Assembly (NCBI GenBank): GCA_022747635.1
Contig: JAKTNV010000014.1
Span: forward strand, 11,600,610 to 11,664,609
Direction of reading: 5' to 3'
Source: Hetaerina americana
Lineage: Eukaryota; Arthropoda; Insecta; Odonata; Calopterygidae
DNA length: 64,000 bases
Shown here piece after piece: positions 14,401 to 23,869 of this stretch. Below the pieces are notes generated by a model, which did no database searches, was not told where the DNA came from, and saw nothing but the letters and a program-made list of their open reading frames with translations. A program made the position numbers and the translations under genes. Position 1 is the first letter of the stretch. Each line of letters begins with the position of its first letter.

Positions 14401-17400
14401 TACTTCAACTGCTTGTGAGTATTTTGAACTAAGAAAATAATAATTATTTTAATTTATACTAGAAAATAAACTGCCAATGATATAAATAAAATGATTTAAG
14501 TAGAGATAAAAACTTATCCGAGGTGGTTTAATGCCAAAGTGGCTGGTTTGCAAGAATAACCAAAGAGTTAAAAGCTATGGAAGAATAACAGAAAGGCCCA
14601 TATTCAAAGGGCACGGTGGAATGAACTTCTGGCCCCCACTGAGATACTAGAATGTTCTACTGTCACCCCATTTTTAGAGTGGTACCCATAATTGCTGTTT
14701 ACACATATTAAGTCACACCGATATCATTTAGCACTCCGGGTAACTGCCTTATGTGGGAATAGGGGATCACAATTAAAAACATTTTTGACAGTTCTTCTAA
14801 AAGGTCGATCCAGCACATGGTGGAATGATCAAAATGAAAATCCTTGCACATCAGTATTTTTGGTGGCATACGTTGGATGAAGAAAAAGAATGATATTCTA
14901 AAACTTTTCTCACTGTTTAAGTACTACTTCCCTCATAGATCAATTTTAACAAAATTTGATTAGGCTACACATATTTGTTTGACTGTATAGATATTGACTT
15001 TCTGCGCACTTTTAAAAGAGAGGATGTATGTACCAGCTATTGATGAAATGACTAAGGTAAATACATAAGGAACAACTGCTAAGCTACGGAATAATTTTGT
15101 CAGAATTGAGCATCCCAATATCAAAGTCTCTAATGATCAAGAGAGGAACAGTAGAATGAAGGTTTTCTGTCTTGGGTTTCTGGTTCACAATTAGAATAAG
15201 AACTCTGGTGCACTGTAATCACAATTATGTCACTAAAACAGCGCCAAAGCATTGCCTTAAACATGTGCTATGTGTAAAACCTGTTCAATTCCATGCCAGC
15301 ACAGAAAGCAACACCCTAATATTTAATTTTACCTTACTTCGTGGCCAATATTATTTCAAATAATCAGAGGTTTTTTATGGTTGCTATGTAACAATGGCAT
15401 TATTTAACCTTGAGGAAAAAAAATGCGCAGTCATGGAATGAAAGTTGTTATCCAATATATAAGTTTTTCCAGTTCACTCAGAGCAAAGAGATGCAAGTGC
15501 AATGCATTTTATAATCTGGGAGGAATAACATTTTGCCCTGACTCGAGGGCTCAGGTTCAATGCCCGGTCGAGCCTTTCTGGGCAGCCTCATCTCCACCCA
15601 CTCCACTATGTGATTTTTTGGGAACCAGATCTTCCTGGGAAAGCACAACCAGCACAGGGAGAGGAACTGACCCCCTACCCTGATTTGTGAAAACACACTG
15701 TCAGGTTTAGTACTAGGTGAGCTATTTCATCACTTACCAAACTGATCTTTAGGTTGATTACTGTGTTTATGATTTTTTATAGATTAATATAACATGAATA
15801 ATAATTAAATATATGGCTCATGACTTTGCAAAAACAAAGTTAATTGGTCAATGAAACTTGTAAAAATTTTCATCTTCATGAACTCTAAATTAGCAAATTA
15901 TAACTGCTTTTGGCAATTTCATGATATCCCATTATTAGGCAATGGAATAAAATTCATTAAATATTCATTTATTAAGGACAGAACTTGTGAGTATAACTAG
16001 CTCAATTAAGATTTCCCCAATTTATAAATAACAAAACAATGTAACAATAAATAATAAACGCTATTATTAGTTATTTACAACCATATTACAAAATCTTCCA
16101 GGGAATCCATAGGAGGCAAAGGGAAGGGAACTGAATCCCCTACCCTGATTTGGGAATTACACATGTCATTGAACCTAGTAGTAAGTGAGCTTCACCTTCT
16201 CAAATCGAACGACCCTTTGGGTTGACAATTATGGCACTTCAAAATTGCACATGTCTGGGCATTCTAGATTAATAATTACATCTAATATGCACATTCAGTT
16301 GCAAGGGGTCTGTGCCCTTGTGTTACGATTTTCAAATTGTTAACAAAACATACACATATATTTGTTCCGATAATATGTTCATGGATTTAGCTAGTTGATC
16401 TTAATTTAATAATGGAAAGATAAATTTTACAATAAATATTAGGCTATGCATTTCTTTAAATTAGTTGTCCAAAAAAATGTACGCACATTGAAAAATAATT
16501 TGATGCTTTCACATGATAGAATATTAAATCTTTCAGTAGCAAATCGAAACTGGTCATTTATAAGGCTAAATCAATCAATCCTCAATTATGAGATATCAAA
16601 CCAGGACATTTACGAGGATTATGAGTGATGCTGTCAACATTCTTGTTGATTTCGTTACTAAACTTGATAACATTTCTTAGGCACACATGTAACAAACATT
16701 TATGTTGGTAAAAATTTAGAAACTTTCGACATACTGGTAATTTTCCTATATATTAAATCCTGAGGCATTTCCAAAGGTATCTTTGCTGTTATACATAAAG
16801 ATCAACATTACGCGAGATTAATTTTTATATTCTTTTGCTGGGCTACAATTGAAAAAAGCAAGGAATGAATACAGACAGCATGGAGCCATAAAAATCTTCA
16901 TTTACACATACATGCAAAGGTAACACATTAAAATGAGGAGGATTGTTTTGTAGCAGAGCTTACCCTGAAATTATTTCAAGGTTCAGGAATTTATGACAAG
17001 TGCTTTAAGAGAAGAATGAAGTTTTTACCATTTCCCTTTTAAACCTTTAACAACAATAACAAGGTGATTTAATTTGATAATGTTTTTCCATAGGTAAAAA
17101 TCATAGATTCATGAAAAATGTTTCATTCAATGTTTCTGCTGATTACAGGTAGGTTTTGAATTGTCCCACCTTCAAGGTATGGCAAGAATTTCCTTTTGCT
17201 TTCCATTCAATATTTCCTTCTTTGTAACACCTACCACTTAGTAGCCTTCATGATCATAGAAAGCCTCAATTCTCTTCCTTCCTCTATCCCCCTGATTTCC
17301 CCTTCTCCCATGGCCTTAAAAATATCACTACCTTTCAGTATTTCATCCACCCACTTTTCCATCATTTTTCAGATTTCTGAGCAACTTTTCTCTTGGTCAA

Positions 17401-20300
17401 TCATATAAAAAACTTTAATCATTTGCCTTCCTCTCAGCCAAACTTATTTTCTCCAAACCCACATCTTAAAATCCTCTGCAAACTATACTTATTGTCTTGC
17501 CTCAAGACCAGGTTCCAGATTTATATAGTGCTACACTTCATATTATCTTTCTATACATCATTAACTAGTATGCCTGCCATCAATGTTTTTGCTGGTAAAT
17601 ATTTCTTTTGCCATTTCAATTCTTTTCCTAAAGTAGAAACGAAAGATTGATAACCATAATTACTTACCATTGTACCTCTACTTAAATAGCTATGTTTCTA
17701 CTCACTAAAGTTTCACAATGAATATTAACGTTAAAAGACAGAAAGGTTAAAAGAATAATAACAGCTGACAAGAGCACTTTGAGGCCATGATGATTAACTC
17801 CTGCAGGGTTATACATGATGAAAAATTATTTTAAAGAGAAAAATGAATGTAAATTATGAAAAATAGTGATGCGATTTTCTGATTCACAAGTTAAGAAGCA
17901 AGTTACAAGTAGGTTTACTAATATCTGTTTAAAACCTCAATTATTATTTCCATTATATTTTATTGGCGAAAAAACTAAATTCCACTGAAAATTATGCTTT
18001 CAATCCAAATAATACCAAGAGGGAGATTTTATTGCCTTCCCAGTCTAGTGAGGTCACATGATGGCATTAGGTTACAAAATGTAGGAATTAGACAAAAAAC
18101 TTGGTAGATTTCATCAAACTTCACTGTGTTACCACTGGTTTCTTCACCTTGGTGGCATCATCAGGTATTATTTTAAAAAAAGGTCAATATAGGAGGCATA
18201 GTCAAGAGGAATGAATAGATGTAGATAGGCATTAGGTGAGTGGGGAAGAATGAAGCAAAAGGGTAGATCGTGGCATAATCCAATCTGTGGGGGGTCATTC
18301 ATGCAGCAGAAGGAAGTTGTGCCTGGGAGCAGGGTGGCAGATGAACTTTAGGCTGAGGAGATTCTATTGCCTGAGCATGAGGGACACATTAAATATGGGC
18401 AGAGAAACAGATAAAGATTGTCAGCTCATCTTAATCTCCAACCACACAAGTGCTTCCATCCTCAGTCTTTTGTTTTCTCAAAAAATCACTGGACTGACAT
18501 GCTTCTTAAAGGTATTACGTCAAGTGTGGTTGATTTGAATTGCACTCTGAGTACCAATGTTTGTGTTCATGATCCCTTTTTTCAAATGACCTCCTTGTTT
18601 GCCCTATTTATGTGACAGCGCAGACATTCGAGTTCATAAATATCACTTCAATCCATTTTATCTATTACATCTTCGGTATTGCTTTGCAACGTTTCCAGAA
18701 TGTTTTGTGGTAGAATATGATATTTAGTTTCTCCTTTAGAAAATTCCCTGGCTATCCTCCATGAAGTAACCCATCAACCATTTATTTATGGAGATTTTAA
18801 TGGTTTTTCATTCCTGATTTGAAATTCTCTCATGCAGTCAATTCACAAGGAAATGCAGCATATTGATTCATACCGCAGTAAAGTATTGTGAAATCTACTA
18901 AGTTTTTTTCAAATTCCTCAAGCTACTATTTCGTAAGGTTGAGCCTGATACCATTGAGTTAAGCAAAGTATTTTTTTCATTATTTCATCTTGATGTAATC
19001 CTCAAGCTCGTACATGTGGAAGGTGAAATGGAGCGACCTTCACAAGTGTTAATTCCTAAACCCATAAAATGTAGCTAATAATTATGTTTTTATTGAGGTC
19101 AAGCCCATTGGGGAGGGACCTTATGCATATAAGAGCGATGCATGCAATGTTTACCTCAACGCTAGCAATAAAGTGGAATGGCGAAAAATGTCAATAATAA
19201 CTGTTTATGTAACATGGCAACCAAGGCTTGTTTGGTTGGCACTGCTGTATTTTCATGTGAATTTATTCAATTCAAATAAATAATCTCACTTCATCATGAT
19301 AATCTACCATTAATATAAACATATATTTCCCTTGGTGTGGGCTCTAGTACCAGGTGACATAATTAAATCAAATAAGCAATTAACGTTATTGTGCCAAAAG
19401 GGTGAATCAATTAAGAAATGAAAAAAAAACAAATATTAAGGTAAATCTTCAACAACAGGGAAGTTGTCTACTGCCAGGCCACTTCCTCAAATGCAAAAGT
19501 GGGACCATTTTGTCTATCAAGAACTTTTGAAAAGTATAGTACTTATTTGATAACCATCGCGTCCCTTCATGCATAAGTATTAATGTATGTTAGCCCATAT
19601 GAATTTTCCTTTGCAGTTCTTTTTGATCAATTCTACACAAAGAACTCAATAAATGGATGGAATTCAACTCCCAAATGATACAGAAAGTAAGAGGGATAAA
19701 CTATACTAGCTTTTGTGCATCAACATAAGAGATTGACCCGTATACTATGCTTAATAACCAAGTACGTATAAACTTACTTGTATGGAAGCAAAACAATACA
19801 TTACATGCCGCTTCGTCGTTACGCCCACCCCAAATGTAAATTTTATCGCCATAAGAAACAGCTGTGTGCCCATACCTCTGGTAAGGCACACAACAACTCT
19901 GGGGATCATCAGGCTTTACTAGTGGAACAGCAGTCCAGCGGTAATTAACTGGAAAATAAGGGAAAACGATAAAAATAGCAGTTCCAAAATAGTTTGCTAA
20001 CAATCTTGTTCGGAGCTGCCACAGTAAACTTCGAATGCTACAACATTTACCACCGGAAAACGTTTTTTTTACATATTCAATGAATTTATCAGGTTTCAAA
20101 CACCTAATGTCGTCAAAAAATGAACAAACAATACAACTGTAAAACGTACCAGTATTTAGAACATGAACGTCCATGGGCCTCTGTCGACGATAATTTTCTC
20201 CAGTGCAATAGCCTCCAAATGAATAAATATGATCACCTACAGCAACGGCTGCATGATTTACACGCCGAGGCCCTCCTTCCAAATGAACAGTCCAATACAT
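2478..20300 (-). CDS. KLHDC3: Kelch domain-containing protein 3 (3' end off window)
   Basis: The product is a kelch beta-propeller. Known KLHDC3 proteins act as substrate receptors of CUL2-RBX1 ubiquitin ligases that recognise C-terminal degrons. Exons on the minus strand are 20150-20300, 19778-19948, 10476-10663, 7605-7818, 5299-5385 and 2478-2586. All have AG/GT borders and phases that join without a frame break, giving residues 1-306 plus two bases. The start MYWTVHLEGGPRRVNHAAVA aligns with the conserved family N-terminus. Each exon carries one kelch diglycine: YSFGGYC, YIWGGRND, YIFGGFEEE, YIFGGRGD, YIFGGYNG and FLFGGT. Exon 6 holds the family stretch RPCKRRRQSCCVVGD. The family is about 380 residues, so about 75 C-terminal residues lie left of position 1 or were missed. 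Introns are 0.2, 9.1, 2.7, 2.2 and 2.7 kb and contain transposon relics in the same and opposite orientation. Confidence 0.93.
2587..5298 (-). other. KLHDC3 intron 5
   Basis: This intron separates the fifth and sixth coding exons. It contains an internally deleted mariner at 3912-4820. The rest (2587-3909 and 4823-5298) is AT-rich, and I recognise no gene, RNA or other repeat in it. Confidence 0.7.
3912..4820 (+). mobile_element. Internally deleted mariner, 909 bp
   Basis: The ends are imperfect inverted repeats: CGAGGGCGGTTCAATAAGTA on the left and, read inward from the right, CGAGGGTGGTTCAATAATTA. They match at 24 of 26 positions and are flanked by TA on both sides. Inside, 4091-4342 encodes the mariner N-terminal helix-turn-helix (EQYRSVIRFLFLDGNKCKEI... 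VKYWFNEFKRERTS) up to an in-frame TGA. It continues as RTKVHEVAEAVGVSTGTAI and KLSARWVPLLLTLD, then jumps to YPPYSPNLAPCDFFLFPNMKK and ends in RWEKCIFLKGDYVEK. The middle of the catalytic domain, including the first two aspartates, is deleted. The element cannot make transposase but keeps both ends. Confidence 0.88.
5386..7604 (-). other. KLHDC3 intron 4
   Basis: This intron carries the first copy of the hairpin retroposon-like element (5504-5642 including its target duplication). The remainder (5643-7604) is AT-rich and shows no gene or repeat that I recognise. Confidence 0.7.
5504..5642 (+). mobile_element. Hairpin retroposon-like element, copy 1
   Basis: The element proper is 5517-5629 (113 bp), flanked by the exact 13-bp direct repeat AGGTTAATTCATT at 5504-5516 and 5630-5642. 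It begins ATGAATAACTGATCGTAGC and ends GCTACACAATTTG. The first 69 bp form an inverted repeat with 34-bp arms around one A, with two mismatched positions (one a G-T pair in this strand). A 44-bp non-palindromic tail follows. Copy 2 at 60521-60632 starts and ends at the same bases with a different duplication, so this is a discrete mobile unit. The duplication length resembles target-primed retroposition. No poly-A, TIR-type ends or TA duplication are present. I know of no family with this form. Confidence 0.8.
7993..8558 (-). mobile_element. Deleted mariner-type element, 566 bp
   Basis: The termini CAGGACCTGTCCCAAAAA and, inward from the right, CAGGGTCAGTCCCAAAAA match at 15 of 18 positions and sit between TA dinucleotides. 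The minus strand reads as the C-terminal half of a decayed mariner-like transposase: a degenerate LHHNNVPS (usually HHDNAPxH), TTKYLDKHKVAMLPQ, and a tail resembling CLNEVPIDTFQEAYCD. Frame changes and stops are frequent. Only the second catalytic-motif region can be placed, and the rest of the element is deleted. Confidence 0.7.
9049..10375 (+). mobile_element. Full-length but decayed mariner, 1327 bp
   Basis: The ends are TGAGGTCTGTTCAAAAAGTA and, inward from the right, ATGAGGTCTGTTCAAAAAGT, each next to TA, with one extra base at the right end. The length is normal for mariner. The plus strand spells the transposase with many stops and at least one frame change: ITVREVAEDLNIS, RVIIADKTWVYG (the normal GDET has become ADKT), VVHHEFLPQGRTV, WLLHHDNAPSLTSLPVRKFL, YYPDLAPSDFSLL, and an end like HKCIRSNGDYFEGGKIDIHE. 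These segments match the intact transposase at 34211 closely in order, so both belong to related lineages. This copy is dead. Confidence 0.9.
11085..11690 (+). repeat. Dispersed repeat R2, copy 1
   Basis: It aligns along its length with 22640-23235 in the same orientation. Shared blocks include CTTTATGA.ACTCATACTACTTA, GACTCC.GGTTTATTGGG, TGAAATATT.AAA, CAGTGA.ATTATTGAAAT.TGTAAT, and TTTC.TATGCCTG. Divergence is high and several small gaps are needed. No coding sequence or inverted ends were seen, so the class is unknown. Confidence 0.55.
12215..12290 (-). repeat. tRNA-like segment (tRNA-derived SINE head or tRNA relic)
   Basis: The minus strand holds a box A-like GGTAGATTAATTGGCCAAAG followed, at tRNA-like distance, by a good box B, GGGTTCAAATCCC. 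A clean four-arm cloverleaf with paired acceptor ends was not evident by eye, so I treat it as a polymerase III promoter relic of a SINE, not a working tRNA gene. Confidence 0.5.
12925..14060 (-). mobile_element. Tigger/pogo-type DNA transposon relic
   Basis: The core is the transposase relic at 13210-13854. Just beyond its C-terminal side, 12940-13030 resembles Tigger terminal sequence: TACGAGCATAATTCATTCC, then a series of CTTACTCATAATGCAAAAC type repeats. The other end (about 14030) is less convincing, so both limits are approximate. Tigger elements use TA target sites, but I could not place the exact duplication. Confidence 0.55.
13210..13854 (-). pseudogene. Tigger transposase fragment (jerky/CENP-B-like)
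   Basis: One frame on the minus strand runs from 13854 to 13210 with a single in-frame TGA at the position where the family has SxGWF (here ELSHG-stop-LKMFKR). Recognisable order: ISEKAKAIFTDL, VPGTSMAEEEVFELSHG (DNA-binding helix-turn-helix of the CENP-B type), IVRHSEGVSFDSK, then the start of the DDE domain as EVFSCDKMGLFWKKML and LLLIYHSETPRAL. The catalytic aspartate motif normally NxDETGLFWK reads SCDKMGLFWK, so D remains but E-T is lost. The C-terminal part of the DDE domain is missing or unreadable. Such proteins cut and paste Tigger DNA. This one is inactive. Confidence 0.8.
15540..15770 (+). repeat. tRNA-derived SINE (family S1), copy 1
   Basis: A box B-like GGTTCAATGCCCGG follows CTCGAGGGCTCA. 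The body then has TTTTTTGGGAACCAGATCTT and CCTGGGAAAGCAC, and the 3' end has CCCCCTACCCTGATTTG...ACTAGGTGAGC and TTAGGTTGATTACTGTG. The same ordered blocks recur at 16087-16235, 46035-46100 and, in reverse, 59278-59545. It is partial, as the box A region is weak. Confidence 0.6.
16087..16235 (+). repeat. SINE family S1, 3' fragment
   Basis: It holds only the 3' half of the S1 unit: TCTTCCAGGGAA, GAATCCCCTACCCTGATTTG, CTAGTAGTAAGTGAGCTTCA and CTTTGGGTTGACAATTATG. It lies 320 bp after copy 1 in the same orientation. Confidence 0.55.
17166..17650 (-). pseudogene. Non-LTR retrotransposon C-terminal relic, copy 1
   Basis: The minus strand gives a decayed version of the region after the reverse transcriptase in RTE/Jockey-like elements. 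It has a segment like SGTWS/LR (family xETWTLR), then EEILKGSDIFKAMGEGEIRG and EEGRELRLSMI, which recall the family pattern of a GLLK.VIEGKI.GKR..GR.RL.MI string. Stops and frame changes are frequent. A second diverged copy lies at 21200-21690 in the same orientation. Confidence 0.5.
18440..18690 (-). pseudogene. GIY-YIG endonuclease relic (Penelope-like)
   Basis: On the minus strand the sequence SDIYELECLRCH corresponds to the GIYxLxCxxC start of a GIY-YIG domain fused to reverse transcriptases in Penelope-like and related elements. After a one-base frame change it continues like GKQGGHLKK (family GQTGRSFKxR) and then EH with a polar stretch. About 80 residues can be followed before the reading decays. 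Assignment rests on motif order only. Confidence 0.5.
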
Positions 20301-20590
20301 TTTCTTGAGTTATTTTGAAAAAAATAGTACACACATCACACCTGCTAGAACAATGCACCGCTAAATAATTTCATCTCTTAGGATGAACCACTTCGTGAGA
20401 CGACTGAGGCAGCTCATAATTAACACTGAAGTCTATTGAAAGTCTCTACGACTAACTATTCCTTCCAATACCAAATTCCCAGTACGACGACACAAAAGTC
20501 ATTACAAATGCTAATGTGTTCTTTTTTCGGAAACATGCCTGCGAACCAGTCTGCTGAACGAGATAATCGTTATCTATAGATTGGGTTGTT

Positions 20591-20614
20591 TTCGATATAT
20601 CGCAGATATCGATT
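20591..20614. promoter_or_regulatory. DRE-like motif cluster upstream of KLHDC3
   Basis: Within 24 bp there is TTCGATATATCG followed by ATATCGATT. The second contains the core ATCGAT of the insect DRE/BEAF motif (TATCGATA in Drosophila; here seven of eight bases). It lies about 310 bp upstream of the KLHDC3 start codon, a plausible place for a housekeeping promoter element. The transcription start is not mapped, so this is suggestive only. Confidence 0.25.
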
Positions 20615-21199
20615 CTCTCGAACCAAGTGATATCTCGATTCACTCAAATTCTAAACTTTTCAAAACGGGGTTGACACAAAAAAATGAAGAAGAAAAACCA
20701 GCGCTAATGAAATTTATTGTGATCTGCGTCCAAAGTGTAAGAGGTATTACAATATATTATAAGGCATATGACAGTACTCTAATTTCAATTATATATATGA
20801 TTAGTCTTTCTAAATTTGATATTTCATTTGCTGAACCTCAAAGTGAGGTACTCCAGTTTTTAATTGTATTCCTATAGTTTCTGCATATCATTGGAATTCC
20901 ACGACTTCACTATGCAATTAAATAAGGACCAGAATTTAATTTTCTCTGTATTACCTAATAGTAAACACTAAATCCAGAATCTTTTCCCCGAAACAGAAAT
21001 GAGCCAGGCGGTTGCAGTTTTCTCGTGTGAAAGAAGGCGAAATCAAAGTAAACATCAAGTAAGAAATCTTTTATATGTATGTATGTATATTTGTCTCCAT
21101 TTCCTCTCTGCACTCTCTCCTTCACGACAAAAATGGTTTATTTAATGTATTTTGCCGATTAAAGGTTGGGTTTGGTTGATCCGCAATGACTATCATTTT

Positions 21200-21690
21200 C
21201 TACATTATGCTGAAACTTCCTCTTGCTTTCCGTGTATTATTTACTTATCTATTATACCTATCGCTAGGTAACCTTCATGCAGCATAAAAAGGCAATTTTC
21301 TTCATTCCGCTATTCCTCCTCCCTGCTGTCAAGGCCTTCACATCCCACTGCATAACATTTAATTTGCCCCCTTTTCTGGGGTTTTCAGATTTCCTGAGCT
21401 AATTCCCCTCCTTGATTATTGTAATAAAAGTATCAGCATTTACCTTCCTCTCTGCTCAACTAATTTTCTCCATACCAATCCTCTATAAACTATACTTAAT
21501 ATCTTACCTCAAGGCCAGGTTTCAGATTCTTACAGTACTACACTTCTTGTCTTCACTAATCTTTTCTACACATTTTTAATTGTGTGGTACACTTTTGTAT
21601 ACTTGTCATCATTGATTTTCTTCGTGTTAATATATACTTCTTTTGACTATGCAATTCTTCTCATAATTTTCCCGCTACTTTGCCCTTTTT
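21200..21690 (-). pseudogene. Non-LTR retrotransposon C-terminal relic, copy 2
   Basis: It is a diverged copy of 17166-17650. On the plus strand both share CTCTATAAACTATACTTA or CTCTGCAAACTATACTTA, ACCTCAAG.CCAGGTT.CAGAT and CAGTACTACACTTC or TAGTGCTACACTTC. The minus-strand coding sense is even more decayed than in copy 1. Confidence 0.5.
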
Positions 21691-22639
21691 CTATTAAATA
21701 GATTTTTACTGATCAGAATCATTAACTGCGCCACAAGCGCTAGTCAAATCCAATTTCTTTTAATGTTCAGCTCAGCTTTTCTACTTCTTGAGAATTTTAT
21801 TACTTTTGTATCAGGTGATTAATCTGCATTCCATCCTTCTCATTTTTTTTCTGTAAAATATTCAACAGTAACTGCAATCCCTTGGCTGGCAGGCTAACTA
21901 ATGATTAATAATCTGTACTCTCATAGCCTTCCTAAATAAATCCTTTAGAATTTTAAGTTGTATTTCATGACTACAAATTTATACTCAATATATGCAAACA
22001 AATCTGGTGAAGCTGTGATGGACCTAAATGTGTGCCCAAAAATGATAGAGATAATCTAATTTGTATCTACATGTTTCTCCCACAAATTTGTGTGCGCCTC
22101 TGCATATCGTGGTGTTTGATCCAGGTGCTAGTTATTATAACCCTTATAATATTAGTAAACCTTCATGGTTATCCCTCCGAAATGTGAAAAAAAAGTTGTG
22201 TCAAATTGACACCTTGCGTATCCTTACCTTACATGATTCTAACATTCCTTACCTTGCACGAAGTTTTCATCTTACGGTGAGTTTTTACATTTGAACATGC
22301 AAGTGAACACACAGGGAAACTGTATGAATGTTGTAAAGCAGCCTTAATCCATTTTGTTAAGCAGTTTATTTTAGTAGTACAAAGAACACAAGTAAACTGC
22401 GAAGAAAAAGAAAATGGTAGACATTGCATTTAATGGAGATTGTTTAAATTGAAGCAATATACATTGTACAAGATGATTATATACCACCAAATGACTTTTT
22501 TTTCAGAACAAATTTTAATAATTGAGTGCTTTCTACATGTCAGAAAGGATTTCCAAGTGAATTAGCTTATATTAATTAGCTATGTTTATATATTATAAAG
22601 TTAAAAGTGTCAGAATTTAATATTTCTTATGATCTGATC

Positions 22640-23235
22640 AAGAATTTGTACCTCTTCTCCTTGAGTAATAAGTTTTTCAAGACTAATGAAGTAATAAATA
22701 GGTTTTCCATTATTTTCCTAAATATTCCCCATTTCCTACACCTTTATGATACACTCATACTACTTAGAGTGGAATGCCTCCTCAGAGACTCCGAGTTTAT
22801 TGGGTGAGATTAGTGTTTATTTTATTGGGGTATTGATGGAAGAGAAAAAAAAATGTGCAAAGGTACTCCAGAACCCATTAGCCCAACGTTGTTAAGTTTC
22901 ACACCAGCACCATTTATAAGCTGAAACTAGACATGCTACATTGTAAACATTTATGATTTATTAGGAAATTATTTTAGAAAGAACTTTTAGTGAAATATTG
23001 AAACTGTTGCTTACTACTGGCTCAAAACAGTGATATTATTGAAATGTGTAATAAAGGCAACCAGTTTCTATGCCTGGTGCAGGAAAAAATACTTAATAGT
23101 TTGTATTTTCACGCAAATCTGCTTGAGCTTAACAGACAAAGTCATATATACCCATATCCCCCCTGGCTGTTTCATTCAAGACTCATTAGGCTTAATTGTA
23201 TTTTGGAAAGGAGATAACTTGCCGAATAGCATGAA
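22640..23235 (+). repeat. Dispersed repeat R2, copy 2
   Basis: It is the partner of 11085-11690 in the same orientation and block order (see that entry). Here it lies between the KLHDC3 5' end and the CCNQ 3' end. Confidence 0.55.
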
Positions 23236-23480
23236 AAAAGAAAATCTGTATTCTATTCATTTTTCGTAGTTCTCTACATATTTTTTCTTTACTGGTATTT
23301 GTTTATCATTCTAGTGGTTTGAGGATACCCACTGCCTTACAGATTTAAATGGTCAAAACATTCAAGGCTTTCAGCATGTCATTAGGGTTGTTTGAACCCA
23401 TTTCCATTAGCAAATGCTGATTTCCAGTACCCGAAACAAACAGATTTTAAATTAGAAGAAAATGCAGCAAGAATTAATGT

Positions 23481-23486
23481 TTTATT
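23481..23486 (-). promoter_or_regulatory. Candidate CCNQ poly-A signal
   Basis: AATAAA on the minus strand lies about 385 bp after the CCNQ stop codon. A similar hexamer lies closer, near 23720, so the site in use is uncertain. Confidence 0.3.
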
Positions 23487-23869
23487 TGAAGTGAAAAAGA
23501 ATACATAAATTGCAAAAATATGATATTTAAAATGAAAATTTACAACTACAGAATAAAATAAAAATTTTTACACAAACTTGTGTAAATAAAAAGAAAATAT
23601 ACTCCCTTTTGATGCTTCCACTTGAACTCTCAATATCTATCGTAAAATTTGAACCATGAAATGAACTAGTCACAATTTTTCAAAAATGGGAACTGATTTA
23701 AACCACACAAGGTTCTCCCATTTATTCCATAAGGATTTCATATAAATTCATGTATCCCATCAGTATATGCATTCCTGCAACTGAATTCGGTCACATAAAC
23801 ATGAATGAACAACAGCTGGTACAGACACACATTTGAACCCTTTCCATTCGTGTGAAAATCACTTTTCTG

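Larger units (their letters stand above)
10664..19777 (-). other. KLHDC3 intron 2, 9.1 kb
   Basis: This is the largest intron of the gene. It contains repeat R2 copy 1 (11085-11690), a tRNA-like segment (12215-12290), a Tigger relic (about 12925-14060), SINE pieces (15540-15770, 16087-16235), a LINE C-terminal relic (17166-17650) and a GIY-YIG relic (18440-18690). The remaining segments (14060-15540, 16240-17160, 18700-19777) are AT-rich with nothing I recognise. Confidence 0.7.
20301..23480. other. Intergenic region between KLHDC3 start and CCNQ 3' end
   Basis: The two minus-strand genes are arranged head to tail. The first few hundred bases should contain the KLHDC3 promoter and 5' leader. 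Beyond that the region holds a LINE C-terminal relic (21200-21690) and repeat R2 copy 2 (22640-23235). Nothing else was recognised. Confidence 0.6.
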
